A stretch of 64,000 nucleotides of DNA from JALHMI01 sp964598535 (lineage in GTDB: Bacteria > Planctomycetota > Planctomycetia > Pirellulales > PALSA-1355): assembly GCA_964598535.1 (NCBI GenBank), contig CAZRCI010000015.1:1-64000 (forward strand), written 5' to 3'. How positions within the stretch are numbered: the first letter of the stretch is position 1; each line of letters starts with the position of its first letter. This document shows, one piece after another, positions 60,634-64,000 of the stretch. The notes under the pieces are model-generated. The model was not told the DNA's origin, searched no databases, and was given only the letters and a program-made list of their open reading frames with translations. A program made the translations under genes and the position numbers.

Positions 60634-61200
60634 ATGTTCGGAGCTTCCGCACTGGCAATTGGCGTGGCCGTCGTGGTCTTGTTGCTGATCGCCATTTACT
60701 TCGTCTCCATCTACAACAACCTGGTGCGGCAACGCAACGAGACCCGTAATGCCTGGTCGCAAATCGATGTGCAACTCCGTCGCCGGCACGATCTGATTCC
60801 AAACCTTGTCGAATCGGTAAAAGGCTATGCGACGCATGAAAAATCGACCCTCGACGCGGTGATCCAAGCCCGCAATCAGGCTCTCGCGGCGAAAGGCCCC
60901 GCGGCCAGCGGCGAAGCTGAAGGGCTGCTGGGCGCCGCGCTGGGCAAGCTATTCGCGCTGGCCGAGGCTTATCCCGATCTCAAGGCCAACCAGAACTTTC
61001 TCGCCTTGCAGGAAGAATTGGCCAGTACGGAAAACAAGATCGGCTTCGCGCGCCAGTATTACAATGACGCGGCCACGCGGTACAACAATGCTCGCGAGGT
61101 GTTTCCCGCGAATCTTATCAGCGGTGGCTTCGAACCGGCCGAACTTTTTGAAATTACCGTCGCCGCGCAGCGCGAAGCGCCTCAGGTAAAGCTGAGCTGA
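60634..61200 (+). CDS. lemA: LemA family protein
   Basis: A 188-residue protein with an N-terminal membrane helix (ALAIGVAVVVLLLIAIYFVS) followed by a helical domain. YNNLVRQRNETRNAWSQIDV and LRRRHDLIPNLVESVKGYAT are the family signature; ELASTENKIGFARQYYNDAA and AREVFPANLI follow. A GGGAGA site precedes ATG 60634. LemA genes are usually paired with HtpX/M48 proteases, as here. Function unclear. Confidence 0.95.
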   Translation: MFGASALAIGVAVVVLLLIAIYFVSIYNNLVRQRNETRNAWSQIDVQLRRRHDLIPNLVESVKGYATHEKSTLDAVIQARNQALAAKGPAASGEAEGLLGAALGKLFALAEAYPDLKANQNFLALQEELASTENKIGFARQYYNDAATRYNNAREVFPANLISGGFEPAELFEITVAAQREAPQVKLS

Positions 61201-61241
61201 GCGGCACATAGAGCCTGAATGGGACGAATGGATAGCCTGCC

Positions 61242-62477
61242 GTGCTTGAGCAGATCGAAAGCAATCGCCGCCGGAGCGCTCTGATCGTCGCGGGGATGGG
61301 CGTACTACTCGTAGCCGTCGGCCTTGCGCTGGGGATGTTCCTGACAAACGACGAAGGTGGCGCCATTCTCGGCGGTACCGCGGCCCTCGGGTTGTGGGCG
61401 GCAATGTGGTTGTTCGCTCGATTCCAGGGCGACAATGCATTGTTGCAAATGGCCGGCGCCCGTGAGATCCAAAAGCACGATCACCCGCAACTTTTCAATA
61501 TCGTTGAAGAGATGGCAATCGCCGCCGGTCTGCCGCGTCCGCCGCGGGTGTTCATCGTCGACGATCCTGCGCCGAACGCCTTTGCCGTGGGGCGCGATCC
61601 AACCAAAGCGGCGGTGGCCGTCACGATTGGGCTGATGCAGCTCCTGAGCCGCGACGAGTTGCAAGGCGTTGTCGCGCACGAAATCGCGCACATCAAGAAT
61701 CGCGACGTCGCCCTGATGACGACGGCCGGCATCATGTTGGGGGCGATCGTGCTCCTGGCGGACATTGGCACGCGAGCCATGTGGTGGGGTGGTGGAGCGC
61801 GGCGTTCGCGCGATGACAACAATCAAGGCGGCGGCCAGGCAATTCTGGCCTTGGTGGCGATCGTCCTGCTGGTCCTCTCCCCCATTCTCGCACAACTCAT
61901 TTACTTCGCGCTCTCTCGGCGGCGCGAGTATCTGGCCGACGCTTCTGGCGCGGTATTCACACGCTGGCCCGAGGGACTGGCCTCGGCACTCGAAAAGCTT
62001 AGTGCTTCGTACGTGCCCCAGGCGGATCAAAGTCGAGTCACAGCGCCCATGTATATCGTACAACCTCTGGCGCCGGGTGGCCGTCGCGGCCTGACGAGCG
62101 CATTCAATACGCATCCACCGCTCGACGAACGGATTCGCATCTTGCGCGCCATGGGCAAGTCGGCCGACTTTGCATCTTACGATCAAGCCTATCAGCAAGT
62201 TGCCGGCGGCCATGTGATCGGACGGCGCACGCTGGCCGGGTCGCATTCTGCCGCGGCTTACGTTCCGCCGCCCGTGATGGCCGAGGTAGTTCCGGCGGAT
62301 GCAACGGCACGGCTTCGCGAAGCGTCGGATGCCTATCTGTCCGGAGCCGGGTACGTTCGGCTGCGATGCTCCACCTGCCAGGCACTTTTGAAAATTCCGC
62401 CCGCGAGGCAAGGTCGCTTAAACCACTGCCCGCGCTGCGGCGGGTCGCTGCCGGCCTCGCATCGCGAAGCCGGCTAA
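61242..62477 (+). CDS. M48 family metallopeptidase, HtpX-like, with C-terminal zinc ribbon
   Basis: GTG 61242 gives 411 residues. Two N-terminal membrane helices (VAGMGVLLVAVGLALGMFLT and the next) precede the protease: HEIAHIKNRD holds the HExxH-type zinc site (HEIAH), and SRRREYLADASGA the third ligand. Two more helices lie between. HPPLDERIRIL is the HtpX tail signature. A final zinc ribbon, RCSTCQALLK and CPRCGGSLPA, is added. It likely degrades membrane proteins, controlled with LemA upstream (41-bp gap). Confidence 0.93.
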   Translation: MLEQIESNRRRSALIVAGMGVLLVAVGLALGMFLTNDEGGAILGGTAALGLWAAMWLFARFQGDNALLQMAGAREIQKHDHPQLFNIVEEMAIAAGLPRPPRVFIVDDPAPNAFAVGRDPTKAAVAVTIGLMQLLSRDELQGVVAHEIAHIKNRDVALMTTAGIMLGAIVLLADIGTRAMWWGGGARRSRDDNNQGGGQAILALVAIVLLVLSPILAQLIYFALSRRREYLADASGAVFTRWPEGLASALEKLSASYVPQADQSRVTAPMYIVQPLAPGGRRGLTSAFNTHPPLDERIRILRAMGKSADFASYDQAYQQVAGGHVIGRRTLAGSHSAAAYVPPPVMAEVVPADATARLREASDAYLSGAGYVRLRCSTCQALLKIPPARQGRLNHCPRCGGSLPASHREAG

Positions 62478-62756
62478 TTGCACCTGCTCCGCCCTCAGAG
62501 AGAACGCGGCAGCGTCTGACGAGTTCGTCTCGATCGGTTCGCCTTTTAGACAAACTATTTCGACGAGTGGGCGTAAGCCGTTCGCCAATCGTCACAACCG
62601 GCATCACCAGCCACTCGTAGATGGGCCGCTCCCCGCTCGGCATTGCACCCACTTGCGGCAATTGGTCGAACGTCATAAGTAGCACGTCGCCCGATCGCCG
62701 TGAGGGCCTGCGCTCTGAACGATCGGTGGCACCCAACACTTATCAGGAATGCGACA

Positions 62757-63164
62757 ATGACGCGGCAGATGTGGCATGAAATCGCATTTGCGATCGGAGT
62801 TGCGATGGTCTGTAGCGTTGAAGCGCGCGCGATTGAAACGACCTACGGTGAAGACCCTGTGCCGAACTCACGGTGTTACGATGGCTTTCTCGACCTGGGT
62901 TATGGCATTGATCCGATTCCAGCCAAGTCACTGTCGGTCCGCTGGCAGGAGTGGCGAGCCAGCCACGGCCTGCCGCCGACGACCGGCCTATTCAAACGGC
63001 AGGTCGGACAAAGCCGATTTCAAAATTCCCCACGAACGGCGGAACCCTTGCCGCCGGTCATCTCCACGCCAGACGCTTCGCTGCCATACGAACCTCGAAG
63101 TTCGTTTCGTTCTGGCACTGGCCCCCTGAAACCGGTGCAAGCCACGTCGCAACGACGACGCTAG
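62757..63164 (+). CDS. Hypothetical exported protein
   Basis: ATG 62757 gives 135 residues with a signal peptide (WHEIAFAIGVAMVCSVEARA). The mature part is Ser/Pro/Arg-rich with no motif I recognise. It may be a short cell-wall-associated or secreted protein. The longer frame from 62700 lacks a ribosome site. Position between the M48 protease and the PutA-like gene gives no functional clue. Confidence 0.6.
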   Translation: MTRQMWHEIAFAIGVAMVCSVEARAIETTYGEDPVPNSRCYDGFLDLGYGIDPIPAKSLSVRWQEWRASHGLPPTTGLFKRQVGQSRFQNSPRTAEPLPPVISTPDASLPYEPRSSFRSGTGPLKPVQATSQRRR

Positions 63165-63371
63165 CAATCGCGTGGCGAAATTGGTCGGGCAGACGGCTCA
63201 TTTTCCAACGAAGGTCGTGGCTTGTCACCACGCGACGGCTGCCGCGTTTTAAAGATCCCGGCGTGGTTTGGCGCGTCGGATGGCCCCACATCCGGATTGT
63301 TGGATTGCATGTTCTCTGGCCCTGCTGACGCGTAGAATTAGCGAGCACCACCCTCTCGCGAGTCGAACGCC

Positions 63372-64000
63372 GTGGCCACCTTAGTCAAGTCGCTTAGCCA
63401 AAGCCAACTCGCCCGCATCGAACGCCGGACCCAACAACTTGGACGGCAGTTGTTCGCACGTTCGCGCGCCGACCAGCCCTCGATACTTGATCGCCGTTGG
63501 TGGGACGACCGCATCATGTCCTGGGCGATGCAGGACGAGTCGGTCAAAGTGCAGATGTTTCGCTTCATCGACGTGCTGCCCATGCTTGCCTCGGGCGATG
63601 ACGTTACTCGCCATCTGCACGAATATTTCTACGAGGTTCGGCAGTATCTGCCTTCGGCCGTTCGACTGGGGCTCGCTGTCGCGCAGCCCGGGACGATCGC
63701 CGGTCGCGCCTTGGCGATGGCCGCGCGACGCAATGCGTTGAGTCACGCCCGGCGGTTCATCGCTGGAACGAACGAAACCGAGGTCCTTGCCGCGGCCAAA
63801 CGAGAGCGCCGTAGCGGACGTGCATTTACGCTCGATGTACTGGGAGAAGCCGTGACCAGCGAGCGCGAAGCCGAGAGCTACCTTCGGACCTACCTGGAAC
63901 TGATTCGCGGGATCGCTCCGATCGTCAACGCCTGGCCCGAAATTCCGTCGATCGATCGCGCCGCGGGCCGCGAGCTTCCCCGAGTCAACGTATCGGTCAA
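63372..64000 (+). CDS. Proline dehydrogenase/delta-1-pyrroline-5-carboxylate dehydrogenase, N-terminal part
   Basis: The frame runs from GTG 63372 to the right edge, 209 complete codons. It starts with a helical region (ATLVKSLSQSQLARIERRTQ) followed by FRFIDVLPMLASGDDVTRHL and the proline-dehydrogenase barrel opening FTLDVLGEAVTSEREAESYL. This matches PutA-type proteins that oxidise proline to glutamate, in many planctomycetes as one long fusion with the aldehyde dehydrogenase. The start codon is not supported by a clear ribosome site. Confidence 0.88.
   Translation, partial: MATLVKSLSQSQLARIERRTQQLGRQLFARSRADQPSILDRRWWDDRIMSWAMQDESVKVQMFRFIDVLPMLASGDDVTRHLHEYFYEVRQYLPSAVRLGLAVAQPGTIAGRALAMAARRNALSHARRFIAGTNETEVLAAAKRERRSGRAFTLDVLGEAVTSEREAESYLRTYLELIRGIAPIVNAWPEIPSIDRAAGRELPRVNVSV

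Noticed and set aside
62104..62739. Minus-strand frame antisense to the M48 protease end
   Set aside because: No conserved motif and it overlaps the protease C-terminus; only the segment beyond 62480 reads plausibly, which is too short to support a gene.

Overview
The window is chromosomal DNA from a GC-rich planctomycete, most likely of the Pirellula/Pirellulales group. This rests on gene content: a DUF1549/DUF1553 (PSD1) cytochrome-type protein next to a Tat-exported DUF1501 protein, a HYExAFE protein, several exported proteins of unknown function, and many GTG starts. About 55 protein genes and one tRNA gene are supported. Genes are dense, alternate in strand in short operons, and no phage, plasmid or CRISPR array is visible.

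Layout. 1-5.8 kb: a truncated sigma-70 factor with extra N-terminal helix-turn-helix modules, exported proteins, DUF3891, an FlK-like thioesterase and a Cys-rich TPR protein. 6-9.2 kb: a small basic protein, a lidless Hsp70 and a membrane protein with a J-like domain lacking HPD plus an MshEN domain. 9.5-11 kb: HemY. 11.4-21 kb: fatty-acid metabolism, with thioesterase, FadB and thiolase on the minus strand diverging from FadD and enoyl-CoA hydratase on the plus strand around an 18-bp palindrome. An MFS carrier and a zinc alcohol dehydrogenase flank it. 21-28.6 kb: a DegT aminotransferase, HYExAFE, HisS, a YkgJ-type protein, RF2 with a +1 programmed frameshift, and a second alcohol dehydrogenase. 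28.6-34.1 kb: SufS-SufU, an aquaporin and di-heme peroxidase operon with a Fur/PerR-like operator inside its promoter, and HemW. 34.1-41.7 kb: DUF3754, an exported methyltransferase, a sigma-54 activator with a candidate sigma-54 promoter, DinB, SixA, an RNase HII-like protein and a PHP protein. 41.9-46.7 kb: MoxR-DUF58-transglutaminase. 46.8-49 kb: a YchF-like GTPase and fructose-1,6-bisphosphatase. 49.4-59.3 kb: an exported protein, the DUF1501/PSD1 pair, creatininase, an enolase-superfamily enzyme and UvrA. 59.4-64 kb: mobile-element remnants, tRNA-Arg, a zinc-finger/LemA/M48 protease cluster, and the start of a PutA-type gene that runs off the end.

Most notable: (1) the Hsp70 with J-like/MshEN membrane protein cluster; (2) the aquaporin-peroxidase operon whose 17-bp palindrome fills the promoter spacer; (3) two copies of a 164-bp foldback element with inverted ends and 8-bp target duplications, one next to a transposase remnant; (4) the putative shared operator between the divergent beta-oxidation operons. 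The 10-N gap inside fadD is followed by a 47-bp inverted copy of nearby sequence, which is almost certainly an assembly artefact.
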